Assembly: GCF_003323745.1 (NCBI RefSeq)
Contig: NZ_QOIL01000011.1
Coordinates: 124,001 to 188,000 of the forward strand
Source of the DNA: Sphaerisporangium album
GTDB lineage: Bacteria > Actinomycetota > Actinomycetes > Streptosporangiales > Streptosporangiaceae
Direction: 5' to 3'
DNA: 64,000 bases
Shown here piece by piece: positions 43,748 to 51,858 of this stretch. The translations under genes were made by a program, and so were the position numbers. The first letter of the stretch is position 1. Every line of letters starts with the position of its first letter. The notes below the pieces were generated by a model that worked only from the letters and a program-made list of their open reading frames with translations, ran no database searches and was not told the DNA's origin.

Positions 43748-45141
43748 TGAGTGGCCCGACGCGCGGCGGACGCCGGTCGCTGGGATCGCGGCTGACCCTG
43801 CTCGTCGCGGCCGCGGTCGCGCTGGCGATCGCCGTCTGCGCCGCCACCTGCTGGTTCCTCGTCCGCGACGTCCTCGACCGCCAGCTCAACGACTCCCTGA
43901 ACCAGCCCCCGCTGGACGGCAGGACGGCGGCGATGATCCGCCGCGACTGCGCCGAGCAGCCGACCGGCGCCGAGCCGCCTGGACCGTTCCTGCGGCTCCA
44001 GCAGATCGTCACGGCCGAGGGCGCCCGCTGCGCGCAGGGATGGGACGCCGTCAAGGTCGTCCCGGCCGACGAGCGCGTGGCGCGCGTGCCGGGAGGGCGG
44101 CTGCTGCGGGACGGCGTCACCGAGAGCGGCGACGCCGTCCGCGTGCTCACCGTCAACATCGGGCCCGGTGTGGCGGTCAGCGCGGCCCGCTCGCTGTCGG
44201 GCATGGACGCCACCCTGCGCGTCCTGGCCCTGACGCTCGCCGGCGTCGCCGCCCTCGGCGTCCTCGGCGCCGCCACGGCGGGACGGCTCGTCTCCCGCGC
44301 CGCGCTGCGCCCCGTCGAACGGCTCACCGGCGCCGTCGAGCACATCGCCCGCACGGAGGACCTCGCCACGCGCATCCCCGTCGACGGCGACGACGAGATC
44401 GCCCGGCTGGGCACGTCGTTCAACGCCATGACCGCCGCGCTGGCCGGCTCGCGCGAACGCCAGCTCCAGCTCGTCGCCGACGCCGGGCACGAGCTGCGCA
44501 CCCCGCTCACCAGCCTGCGCGCCAACGTCGACCTGCTGCTGCACAGCGAGAACTCCGGCCGCCCGCTGGATCCCGGCGCCCGGCGGCGGCTCCTGGCCGG
44601 GCTGAAGGCGCAGATGACCGAGATGTCCAGCCTCGTCGGCGACCTGCTGGAGCTGTCGCGCGTCTCCGAGGGCGAGGAGCCCGTCCCGGGCCTCCCGTTC
44701 CACGACGTCGTCGAGACCGCCCTGGCCCGCGCCCGCCTGCGCGCCGGAGAGGTCCGCGTCCACGCCGACCTCGCCGAGTGGTACGTCCACGGCCGCGAGG
44801 GCGCGCTCGAACGCGCGGTCGTGAACCTGCTGGACAACGCCGTCAAGTTCAGCCCGCCCGGCGGCGTGGTCCGCGTGCGGCTGGCCGGGGGAGAGCTGAC
44901 CGTGCGCGACCACGGCCCCGGCATCCCCGAGGACGAGCTGCCGCACGTCTTCGAACGGTTCTGGCGGTCCTCGGCCGCCCGGAGCATGTCCGGCTCCGGG
45001 CTCGGCCTCGCCATCGTCGCCCAGGCGGTCCGCGACGCCGGAGGCGAGGTCACGCTCGCCAACGCGGCCGGCGGCGGGATCCTGGCCACCGTCCGGCTTC
45101 CCGGGCGCGCGCATTCTCAGACGGGGTTAATGAAGGCCTAA
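43747..45141 (+). CDS. Sensor histidine kinase
   Basis: The 464-residue kinase starts at ATG 43747 overlapping the regulator stop by 1 base. It has a transmembrane helix at about 15-38, an external domain of about 120 residues, a second helix (about 160-180), a HAMP linker, HisKA with the phospho-His in AGHELRTPLTSL near 248, and an HATPase domain with NLLDNAVKFSPPGG, DHGPGIPEDELPHVF and GSGLGLAIV. It should sense an envelope signal and phosphorylate the upstream regulator, as MprB-like kinases do. Confidence 0.95.
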   Translation: MSGPTRGGRRSLGSRLTLLVAAAVALAIAVCAATCWFLVRDVLDRQLNDSLNQPPLDGRTAAMIRRDCAEQPTGAEPPGPFLRLQQIVTAEGARCAQGWDAVKVVPADERVARVPGGRLLRDGVTESGDAVRVLTVNIGPGVAVSAARSLSGMDATLRVLALTLAGVAALGVLGAATAGRLVSRAALRPVERLTGAVEHIARTEDLATRIPVDGDDEIARLGTSFNAMTAALAGSRERQLQLVADAGHELRTPLTSLRANVDLLLHSENSGRPLDPGARRRLLAGLKAQMTEMSSLVGDLLELSRVSEGEEPVPGLPFHDVVETALARARLRAGEVRVHADLAEWYVHGREGALERAVVNLLDNAVKFSPPGGVVRVRLAGGELTVRDHGPGIPEDELPHVFERFWRSSAARSMSGSGLGLAIVAQAVRDAGGEVTLANAAGGGILATVRLPGRAHSQTGLMKA

Positions 45142-45208
45142 CGGTCGTTCAATCCGGCCCGCCGACGGTGGACCCATGAACGAACCGACCCCGGGTCGTC
45201 GCCGATGA
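45114..45208 (+). promoter_or_regulatory. Leader region of glycosyltransferase genes with TTCTCA box and 10-codon upstream ORF
   Basis: TTCTCA (45114-45119) repeats the motif seen before the response-regulator gene. An ORF of 10 codons (45176-45208, MNEPTPGRRR) has its TGA overlapping the ATG of the glycosyltransferase gene (45205). It could be a translated leader or merely a start-site ambiguity. Confidence 0.35.
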
Positions 45209-46752
45209 CCCCGCCCACGACCCGGCCCACGACCTTGTCGATGACCCCGCCGACGACTCGGCCGGCCACCTCCCCCGCGGACGGCCGTTCCGCGTCGGCG
45301 CTCCGGCCCGCGCCCGCCGAGGCGGCCTCTTCCCCAGGGGCCTCCGGCCGGTCCGCGCCCGCGCCCCTGCGCGACCCCGAGCCCTCCGAGCCGCTCGCCC
45401 GGTTCGCCTCGCCGCCGACGGGGCGGGGACGCCTGGTCGAGGTGGTCGTCCCGGTGTACAACGAGCGGCGGGCGCTCGCGTCCAGCGTCCGCCACCTCCA
45501 CGACTACCTGACCGGCACCTTCCCCTACGGCTTCCGCATCACGATCGCCGACAACGCGAGCACCGACGGTACCGGTGGCATCGCGGAAGGCCTCGCCCGC
45601 GACCTGCCCGGCGTGCGCGCCGTCCGCCTGGACGAGAAGGGCCGGGGGCGCGCGCTGCGCCGGGTGTGGGCGGAGAGCGACGCCGACGTCGTCTGCTACA
45701 TGGACGTGGACCTGTCCACCGGGCTCAACGCGTTCCTGCCCCTGGTCGCGCCCCTGCTGTCCGGGCACAGCGACCTGGCGATCGGCACCCGGCTCGCCCG
45801 CACCTCCCGGGTCGTCCGGGGCCCGAAGCGGGAGATCATCTCCCGCGCCTACAACCTGCTGCTGCGCTCGGCCATGGGCGCCCGCTTCTCCGACGCCCAG
45901 TGCGGGTTCAAGGCCGCGCGCACCGAAGTCGTCCAGGCACTGCTGCCGGCGGTCGAGGACGAGCAGTGGTTCTTCGACACCGAGCTGCTCCTGCTGGCCG
46001 AGCGGCACGGCCTGCGCATCCACGAGGTCCCGGTCGACTGGGTGGACGACCCCGACAGCCGCGTCGACATCGTCCGCACCGCCCTGGACGACCTGCGCGG
46101 CATGGCCAGGCTCGCCCGCACCGCCCTCTCGGACGTCCCGGACGCGGTTCGCCCGGAGTTCCCGGCAGGGGTTCGTCCCGGGTCCCCGGAGGGGTCGCGC
46201 GTGGTCGGCCCCGGGCTCCCGGAGGGGTCGCGCGTGGTCGGCTCCGGACTCCCGGAGGACCCGCGCCCGGGGCGGGCCGGGCTGAGGCCGCGGCCGGCGC
46301 GTCCTCGGCTGGTACGCCACCTTGCCTCGTTCGCCGCAGTCGGGGTGGCCTGCACCCTCGCCTACACGGCCCTGTTCTGGGTCCTTCGCGGGTTCATGCC
46401 GGCGGTGGCGGCGAACGCGGTCGCGCTGCTCGTGACCGCCGTCGCCAACACCGCCGCCAACCGGCGCTTCACCTTCGGCGTCTCCGGGCGCGCCGGGGCG
46501 CTGCGGCACCACGTCCAGGGCCTGGTCGCGTTCGCGGCCGGGCTGGCCCTGACCACCTGCGCCCTCGCGCTGCTCCCGGACACCGCCTCCCGGACGGCGG
46601 AGCTCGCGGGGGTCGTCTGCGCCAACGCGCTCGCCACCCTCCTGCGCTTCCTGCTGCTGCGCGCCTGGGTCTTCACCCCGCGCCGCCCCGAGCGCGGCGG
46701 CCCGGACCGGAGTCGCCCGTTGCCCGCCGATCAGAAGGAGAATGGCCGATGA
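45205..46752 (+). CDS. GT2 glycosyltransferase fused to a GtrA-like membrane domain
   Basis: The 515-residue protein has a Pro/Thr/Ser-rich first 70 residues. Then comes a dolichyl-phosphate-mannose-synthase-like GT2 domain (about 72-310: EVVVPVYNERRAL, ADNASTDGT, CYMDVDLSTG with the DxD-type acid, DAQCGFKAAR). An 11-residue repeated linker leads to a GtrA domain (about 370-495) with four transmembrane helices (HLASFAAVGVACTLAYTALF). It probably makes and flips polyprenyl-phosphate sugars used by the GT39 enzyme encoded next. Fusion of the two parts in one chain is known but not the rule. The stop overlaps the GT39 start (ATGA). Confidence 0.92.
   Translation: MTPPTTRPTTLSMTPPTTRPATSPADGRSASALRPAPAEAASSPGASGRSAPAPLRDPEPSEPLARFASPPTGRGRLVEVVVPVYNERRALASSVRHLHDYLTGTFPYGFRITIADNASTDGTGGIAEGLARDLPGVRAVRLDEKGRGRALRRVWAESDADVVCYMDVDLSTGLNAFLPLVAPLLSGHSDLAIGTRLARTSRVVRGPKREIISRAYNLLLRSAMGARFSDAQCGFKAARTEVVQALLPAVEDEQWFFDTELLLLAERHGLRIHEVPVDWVDDPDSRVDIVRTALDDLRGMARLARTALSDVPDAVRPEFPAGVRPGSPEGSRVVGPGLPEGSRVVGSGLPEDPRPGRAGLRPRPARPRLVRHLASFAAVGVACTLAYTALFWVLRGFMPAVAANAVALLVTAVANTAANRRFTFGVSGRAGALRHHVQGLVAFAAGLALTTCALALLPDTASRTAELAGVVCANALATLLRFLLLRAWVFTPRRPERGGPDRSRPLPADQKENGR
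46180..46260 (+). repeat. 33-bp tandem repeat in GT2-GtrA linker
   Basis: About two and a half copies of a 33-bp unit encode the 11-residue motif GLPEGSRVVGP between the glycosyltransferase and GtrA parts. The copies are nearly identical, indicating recent duplication. Confidence 0.75.
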
Positions 46753-49040
46753 CGCTGAAGATCGAGACCCCGCTCCCCATGGCCGGAGGCCGGCACGACA
46801 CGCGCGGGAGGTTCGCCCGGATCGTCCTCGGCCCGCCGGGGCAGCCCCGCTGGGCACGCCCCGCGCTGCTCGCCGTGCTGGCCCTGGCCGCAGTGCTCTA
46901 CACCTGGGGACTCGGACGCAACGGCCACGCGAACGACTACTACGCCGCCGCCGTCCTGTCCGGGACGCGGAGCTGGAAGGCGTTCTTCTTCGGCGCGCTG
47001 GACTCGGGGGCGTTCATCACGGTGGACAAGCCGCCGTTCGCGCTGTGGGTCATGGGCCTGTCGGCGCGGATCTTCGGGTTCGGCACCTGGAGCATGCTCC
47101 TGCCGCAGGCCCTCGCGGGCGTCGCGACTACCGGCATCCTGTACTCGGCCGTCCGGCGCGCCTTCGACGGGATGGGACGGGGTGCGGACGCGGGACACGT
47201 GACCGGCCCGGTGACCGGCTCTCCGACCGGTTCTGCGCTCGGCCGCGTGGCACGATCTACGACCGGCTCCACGATCGGTTCAGTGGCGGGTTCCGTGGCG
47301 GGCTCCACGACCGGCCATGTCGCCGGGCTGCTGGCCGCCCTGGTGATGACGCTCACGCCGATCACCGTGGCGATCAACCGGGACAACAACCCCGACACGA
47401 TCCTCGTGCTGCTGCTCGTCGCCGCCGCCTGGGCGTGCGCGGAGGCGGTCAGGACGGGGCGTCCGCGGTGGCTGGTGCTGTGCGGGGTCCTCGTCGGCAT
47501 GGGCTTCACGACGAAGATGCTCCAGGCGTACCTGGTCCTGCCGGGGTTGGCGCTGGTCTACGTGCTGGCCGCGCCCGTGGGTCTGTGGCGGCGGCTCGGT
47601 CACCTGGGCGTCGCGGGCGCGGCGCTGGTCGTGTCCAGCGCCTGGTGGATGGTCGTCGTGGACCTGTGGCCCTCGGGCGACCGCCCGTACGTCGGGGGCA
47701 GCACCGACAACACGGTCTGGGACCTGGTGGTCGGCTACAACGGCCTCGGGCGGATCTTCGGCGGCGGCGGCGGTCCCGGCGGGGGCGGTCCGGGCGGTGG
47801 CGGCGGCTTCGGAGGGCAGGCGGGAGCGGGCCGCCTGTTCAACGAGATCATGGCGGGCCAGATCTCCTGGCTGATCCCGTTCGCGGCCCTCGCCCTCGTC
47901 TTCGGGCTCCTCACGTACGCGCGGCGGCGCGGCCCGGCGGGCGGCGGGCTCCCGGTGGACCCGCACGTCCACCCGCTTCCGACCGCCGTCCCGGACACCT
48001 CAGGCGCGCGGCCCCTCGCCGTGCCGGCCGGGCCCGGCGTGCCGGCGGCCCTGCTGCTGTGGGGCGGGTGGCTGGTGGTGCACTACGCGGTGTTCAGCTT
48101 CTCGGCGGGGATCTTCCACCCGTACTACGCCACGGCCCTGGCCCCGGCCGTCGCGGCGCTGACCGGGATCGGCGGCGTGCTGATGTGGGGGGCGTACCGG
48201 GCGCGGCGGCCGGTCGCCGGCTGGGCCCTCCCGCTCGGCGTCGCGGTCACCGGGGCGTGGGCGTTCGCCGTCCTGCGCCGCACGTCCGGCTGGGTGCCCT
48301 GGCTGCCGTTCGCGGTCGCCGTCGCGTGCGCGGCGGCGCTCCTCGGCCTGGTCGTCCTGCGCCTCGGCCGCAGGGGACGGGTACGGCTCGCCGCCGTCGC
48401 GATCGCGCTCGCCCTGGCGGGCGGGCTCGCGGGCCCGGCGGCGTACGCGCTGACCCCGCTGTCCGACCCCGTCAACGGCACCAACCCCACGGCCGGACCG
48501 CAGACGGGCTTCGGCGGCATGGGAGGTCCGGGCGGGCCGTCCGGCCGTCCGGGCATGCGGGCCGGAGATGCCGGCGACGGCGTGCCCCCCGGCCCGGGGC
48601 TGCCCGCAGGCGCGGCCACCGGCACGCGGACGGGCGCCTCCGCCCGCGCGGGAACGCGGCCTTCCGGCGGTCCCGGCGGCCCTGAGGGCGGCGTCGACCC
48701 CGCGCTGGTGTCCTACCTGCGCGCGAACAAGGGGACGTCCACGTGGCTGGTCGCGGTGAGCAGCGCCCACGAGGCGTCGTCGCTCATCCTCGCCACCGGT
48801 GGGGAGCCCGTCATCGCGATGGGCGGCTTCAGCGGCAGCGATCCGGCGATGACCGTGGAGACGCTCCAGCGGTACGTGGCCGAGGGGCGGCTGAAGTACG
48901 TCCTGGCCGGCGGGCGCATGGGCGGTCCCGGCGGGCGGAACGACGAGGTCACCGCGTGGGTACAGGGCAACGGCACCGAGGTCCCGGCGTCGGAGTACGG
49001 AGGAACCAGTACACAGGGGACGCTCTACCGCCTCGGCTGA
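46749..49040 (+). CDS. GT39-family (ArnT/PMT-like) membrane glycosyltransferase
   Basis: The 763-residue protein starts at ATG 46749. About eleven to twelve transmembrane helices carry the GT39 pattern, with the acidic external loop NDYYAAAVLSGTRSWKAFFF and DSGAFITVDKPPFALW near residues 60-100. A low-complexity Gly/Ser/Thr/Val insert (about 150-193) and Gly-rich stretches (about 337-357 and 580-650) interrupt the helices. The soluble C-terminal part (about 655-763) has STWLVAVSSAHEASSLIL and AMGGFSGSDPAMT and lies outside the cell. It should transfer a sugar from a polyprenyl-phosphate donor to a wall or protein acceptor. Confidence 0.92.
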   Translation: MTLKIETPLPMAGGRHDTRGRFARIVLGPPGQPRWARPALLAVLALAAVLYTWGLGRNGHANDYYAAAVLSGTRSWKAFFFGALDSGAFITVDKPPFALWVMGLSARIFGFGTWSMLLPQALAGVATTGILYSAVRRAFDGMGRGADAGHVTGPVTGSPTGSALGRVARSTTGSTIGSVAGSVAGSTTGHVAGLLAALVMTLTPITVAINRDNNPDTILVLLLVAAAWACAEAVRTGRPRWLVLCGVLVGMGFTTKMLQAYLVLPGLALVYVLAAPVGLWRRLGHLGVAGAALVVSSAWWMVVVDLWPSGDRPYVGGSTDNTVWDLVVGYNGLGRIFGGGGGPGGGGPGGGGGFGGQAGAGRLFNEIMAGQISWLIPFAALALVFGLLTYARRRGPAGGGLPVDPHVHPLPTAVPDTSGARPLAVPAGPGVPAALLLWGGWLVVHYAVFSFSAGIFHPYYATALAPAVAALTGIGGVLMWGAYRARRPVAGWALPLGVAVTGAWAFAVLRRTSGWVPWLPFAVAVACAAALLGLVVLRLGRRGRVRLAAVAIALALAGGLAGPAAYALTPLSDPVNGTNPTAGPQTGFGGMGGPGGPSGRPGMRAGDAGDGVPPGPGLPAGAATGTRTGASARAGTRPSGGPGGPEGGVDPALVSYLRANKGTSTWLVAVSSAHEASSLILATGGEPVIAMGGFSGSDPAMTVETLQRYVAEGRLKYVLAGGRMGGPGGRNDEVTAWVQGNGTEVPASEYGGTSTQGTLYRLG
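47197..47326 (+). repeat. Low-complexity degenerate repeat in GT39 gene
   Basis: Repeated ACCGG(C/T)TC and GTGGCGGG(T/C)TCC units encode a Gly/Ser/Thr/Val insert between membrane segments. Confidence 0.6.
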
Positions 49041-49123
49041 GCCGAAAGCCCAGGCAGGGCGCATCGCGCCCGCAGGACGGGGTAGGAGCCCGGACCTCAG
49101 CGACGAAGGAAGGATGATCAAGC

Positions 49124-49540
49124 GTGGACCAGCAGAGTTTCATCGCCCTCCTCAACGAGGACCTGGAGAGCGAGTACCGCTCCATCGTGCAGTACACCCA
49201 GCACACCGCGACGATCACCGGGGCGGAGTACCAGAGCCTGATCGAGGAGCTGAAGGCGCACCTGCACCAGGAACTGGAGCACGCGACGACGCTCGCCGGT
49301 CAGATCGCCTTCCTCGGCGGCGTCCCGTCGGTGACGGTCCCGGAGATCCCCAGCGTGCCCGAGGGCGCCGAGGCGCTGCGCCTGGACCTCGACCTGGAAC
49401 AGACCCAGCTCCAGCGCTACCGCGAACGCGTCGCCCAGGCGATGGACCTGGGCCTGCCCGACGTCGCCGAAGCCCTGCGCCCGCTCCTCCAGCAGACCCA
49501 GGACCACGTCATGGACCTGCAGACGGCCCTCGGCGACTGA
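49124..49540 (+). CDS. Ferritin-like domain protein
   Basis: The 138-residue protein begins at GTG 49124 after GGAAGGA. It is a four-helix ferritin-like protein with NEDLESEYRSIVQY at the N-terminus, ELEH (Glu50, His53), and a third helix with Glu92 and Glu101. The fourth helix reads QQTQDHVMDL, so Thr125 stands where an ExxH iron ligand Glu is normally found before His128. Iron binding or oxidation is therefore uncertain. A strong hairpin follows its stop, so it is a single-gene unit downstream of the glycosyltransferases. Confidence 0.88.
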   Translation: MDQQSFIALLNEDLESEYRSIVQYTQHTATITGAEYQSLIEELKAHLHQELEHATTLAGQIAFLGGVPSVTVPEIPSVPEGAEALRLDLDLEQTQLQRYRERVAQAMDLGLPDVAEALRPLLQQTQDHVMDLQTALGD

Positions 49541-49590
49541 GCGGCCGCGCCCACCGGCGCCGGCGTGACCGCGCCTCGCCGGTGCCGCTC
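49539..49590 (+). terminator. Long two-part terminator hairpin
   Basis: GAGCGG (49539-49544) pairs with CCGCTC (49585-49590), and CACCGGCG (49552-49559) with CGCCGGTG (49577-49584). The hairpin begins at the stop codon of the ferritin-like gene. Confidence 0.65.
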
Positions 49591-49599
49591 CGTCCCGCC

Positions 49600-49835
49600 T
49601 CCCGGTCCGTCCAGGCGGGCAGGACGGCGAGCCGCAGCGACCGGCGGGCCGCGCTCGGCCAGCAGCGGCAGATGGTTGCGGACGCTGCACGTGGCGGCCA
49701 GCAGGGTGTAGCGCGAAAGCAGGACGCGTTGGACGGTCGCGGCATCCACGGCGCCGTGGAACTCCTGGGTCAGGCGGCCGGCGGCGCCGCGCAGCGCCTG
49801 CCGCTGGTCGATGACGAGGTCTTCACGACGATGCG
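49600..49835 (-). pseudogene. Remnant of a three-helix-bundle (arsenate-reductase-associated) gene
   Basis: A minus-strand frame encodes RQALRGAAGRLTQEFHGAV, DAATVQRVLLSRYTLLAAT and NHLPLLAER. This closely resembles the three-helix-bundle domain that accompanies actinobacterial low-molecular-weight phosphatase/arsenate reductases. There is no start codon in a suitable place, and after LLAER the expected ARRSLRLAVL continues in a different frame. Missing start plus frameshift mark it as decayed. It fills most of the 370-bp gap before the TetR gene. Confidence 0.5.
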
Positions 49836-49911
49836 GCGGGCGGGAATGCCGCCGGGTAGTAGGATCAAGGCCGTGCGCAGTGCGGGCAGTGCGGATGGGG
49901 CAGCGGGGGGT

Positions 49912-50532
49912 ATGCGTGTCAGCCGGTCCGGCCAGGCTGACCATCGCCGGGCGGAGCTGCTCGAGGCCGCGCGCCGGGTCGTGCTGGAACGCGGCATCTC
50001 CAGCACCCGGGTGGCCGACATCGCCAAGGCGACCAACGTCAGCGGCGGCCTGATCCACTACCACTTCGCCACCAAGGACGACCTGATCACCGCCATGCTC
50101 CGCTCCACCATCGACGGCGAGGTGGGCCGGCTCAGGGAGCTGATCCAGGAGCCCGGCTCGGCCGCCGAGCGGCTGGACCGCGTGTTGCGTTACTACATCC
50201 CGAGGTCGCGCGCCGACCAGAGCTGGCTCCTCTGGATCGACGCGTTCGCGGCCGGGCTGCGCGAGGCGGTCGTCCAGGAGATCCTGCTGGAGCTGGAGTC
50301 GGGCTGGATCGGCACGCTGGAGCAGGTGATCAGCGCGGGAGTCGACACCGGCGAGTTCGTGTGCGACGACCCGCGCGGCGCCGCCGAGCGCATCGACGGC
50401 ATGCTCGACGGCCTGATCATCCGCTACACCCTCCACCCCTCCGTCCTCTCCCGCCGCCGCCTCCTCGAACACGCCCGCATAGCCGCCGCCCGCGAGGTAG
50501 GCATAGACCGCTCCGCCTTCCCCTCCTCCTGA
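49912..50532 (+). CDS. TetR-family transcriptional regulator
   Basis: I take ATG 49912, preceded by GCGGGGGG, giving 206 residues; the frame is open far upstream through non-coding sequence. The helix-turn-helix (about 8-55) reads RRAELLEAARRVVLERGISSTRV and GGLIHYHFATKDDLI. The C-terminal domain contains LLWIDAFAAGLREAVVQE and resembles BetI-like TetR_C domains. No target gene is adjacent: upstream are a terminator and a gene remnant, downstream a hairpin. Its regulon is unknown. Confidence 0.92.
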   Translation: MRVSRSGQADHRRAELLEAARRVVLERGISSTRVADIAKATNVSGGLIHYHFATKDDLITAMLRSTIDGEVGRLRELIQEPGSAAERLDRVLRYYIPRSRADQSWLLWIDAFAAGLREAVVQEILLELESGWIGTLEQVISAGVDTGEFVCDDPRGAAERIDGMLDGLIIRYTLHPSVLSRRRLLEHARIAAAREVGIDRSAFPSS

Positions 50533-50999
50533 CCCCGCACTCGAGCGCTGACGGGTTGGCCGGCGGGGTTGATGCTGATCCCGGTGGTGAGCGGCGCGGC
50601 CATCGTTGTCCTGTCCCGAGAGTTCTGGCAGTGAAGTGCGTGGACCCGAGAGGCCTCCCGATAGCTGGCGGAAGGACTCTCGGGTCCACCGTGGGGTGGG
50701 TCAGGGTTGGTCGGAGGTGTACTCGCAGCGGGTGAACGTGTCCGTGCCGGGACCGCCGACGCACGAGTCTGACGGGCCGGGGTCACCGTTCGCGTCCCGC
50801 AGACGCCAATGCCCGGAGCAGCGCGTCGGCGATTGGCGGTCCGCTCCGGTCATGCCAATGTCGGTGACGTCGTGTTCGCACGCGACGGCAGGACGTTCGC
50901 CAGTGCGAGCGTCGGCCGGGCCGCGCCGATCTGGGAGGTTCCTCCCCGCTAGATCGACTTCTCCCGTCCCGGGGTTTCGGTAAGACTAGGCCGCTTCCG
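50533..50999. other. 467-bp region with hairpin and a cysteine-rich ORF remnant
   Basis: No complete gene is seen. A minus-strand frame ending with TGA at 50701-50703 encodes about 90 residues including ACEHDVTDIGMTG, RCSGHWRLRDANGDPG and CEYTSDQP with four cysteines. It lacks a start apart from an internal ATG and hits a stop near 50984. A strong hairpin directly follows this TGA, which suggests a once-real gene of unknown family. Confidence 0.4.
50640..50689. terminator. 13-bp perfect inverted repeat, probable bidirectional terminator
   Basis: GTGGACCCGAGAG (50640-50652) and CTCTCGGGTCCAC (50677-50689) are exact inverses. The loop can extend the stem by six more pairs with mismatches. It lies 107 bp after the TetR stop and 11 bp after the stop of the minus-strand ORF remnant. 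Confidence 0.65.
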
Positions 51000-51380
51000 C
51001 TATGCGCTCACCCAGAGGCAGAACGGGTGCCCGGCCGGGTCGAAATGCACGCGTACGTCGTCCTGAGGTTGGAAATCGGCCACGGTCGCGCCCAGTTCGA
51101 CGGCGCGGGCGCTGCTTGCGTCGAGATCGTCGACCTCGATGTCCAGATGCATCATCAGCTGCTGCTCTCCGGGCCGCGTGGGCCAGGCCGGGCGGACGAA
51201 ACCGGGGTCGCTCTGGAACGACAAACCGGGGCCGCCGTCCGGCGGGGCGAGCAGCACCCAGTCGGGTTCCTGGGCTTTGACCCGCCAGCCGAGCAGCTCG
51301 CGATAGAACGAGGCCAGCGCCGGCCCGTCGAGCGCCTCCAGGCAGACGGTCGACCACCTGAATCTGGGGCTCCCGCTCAT
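51000..51380 (-). CDS. VOC-superfamily (glyoxalase-like) protein
   Basis: ATG 51380 starts a 126-residue VOC protein; its ATG overlaps the stop of the upstream hydrolase remnant (ATGA). Sequence such as STVCLEALDGPALASFYRELLGW, MMHLDIEVDDLDASSARAVELGA and DPAGHPFCLW shows the paired beta-alpha-beta-beta-beta modules of glyoxalase/bleomycin-resistance proteins. The likely metal residues are His in MHLD and Glu-like positions near the C-terminus are unclear. The substrate is unknown. It has probably lost its original co-transcribed partner. Confidence 0.88.
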   Translation of the reverse strand: MSGSPRFRWSTVCLEALDGPALASFYRELLGWRVKAQEPDWVLLAPPDGGPGLSFQSDPGFVRPAWPTRPGEQQLMMHLDIEVDDLDASSARAVELGATVADFQPQDDVRVHFDPAGHPFCLWVSA

Positions 51381-51691
51381 GCGGAACCGGTGAAATGGGT
51401 CGAGAACCAGTCTCTGGCGTGCTCGGCCACGGCCTCCAGTGCGCCGGGCTCCTCGAACAGATGGGTGGCCCCGGGCACGACGGTGATCCGGCTCTCGGCG
51501 CTCAGGCGCCGGTGAACCTCCTCGTTCAGCTTCACCACGATCGGATCCCGGCCGCCCACGATGAGCAGCGTGGGGGCGCGGACCGCCGCGAGCCGGGGCC
51601 CCGCCAGGTCGGGCCGCCCGCCGCGCGAGACGATCGCGGAGATCGCGGTGTCCGGCTCGGCCGCCGCCCACAGCGCCGCCGCCGCGCCGGT
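51377..51691 (-). pseudogene. 5'-truncated dienelactone-hydrolase-like gene
   Basis: The frame ending at 51377 encodes TGAAAALWAAAEPDTAISAIV, SRGGRPDLAGPRLAAVRAP, TLLIVGGRDPIVVKLNEEV and PGATHLFEEPGALEAV. This is the C-terminal half of the actinobacterial dienelactone-hydrolase/phosphoribosyltransferase-associated family. The acid (GGRD) and His (ATHLF) of the triad are present, but the region up to and including the nucleophile Ser is gone and there is no start codon before an internal GTG. It abuts the scrap of another gene at about 51691, so a deletion removed its front half. Confidence 0.7.
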
Positions 51692-51732
51692 AAGGAGAGC
51701 AGCGCGAGCAATCGTGCGGGGGTGTCGCTCAT
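51692..51732 (-). pseudogene. First 14 codons of a WYL-type HTH regulator
   Basis: ATG 51732 begins MSDTPARLLALLSL, the typical opening of YafY/WYL helix-turn-helix regulators. After about 51691 the frame becomes Arg-rich nonsense while the hydrolase remnant begins in another frame. Such regulators are often divergent from epoxide hydrolase genes, and an intact epoxide hydrolase gene lies on the other side. I infer a deletion junction. Confidence 0.5.
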
Positions 51733-51760
51733 GGATCCATCATGCCCAGCCATATGGGAC

Positions 51761-51783
51761 AGGAACTGACCTAAATGGTTCCT
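51761..51783. promoter_or_regulatory. Inverted repeat in epoxide-hydrolase promoter
   Basis: AGGAAC (51761-51766) and GTTCCT (51778-51783) flank 11 bp in the 126-bp gap between the regulator remnant and the epoxide hydrolase start. It may be the operator of the lost WYL regulator. Confidence 0.45.
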
Positions 51784-51858
51784 ACTGTCGATCACGTCAC
51801 CGCGACACACCACCCGGATCTTCCGGGACAACGCGGCGGGCACACACCGAGGAGAACC

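Noticed and set aside
50640-50689. Inverted repeat considered as the ends of a small transposable element
   Set aside because: Only 50 bp in total, no target duplication seen and no second copy in the window; terminator is simpler.
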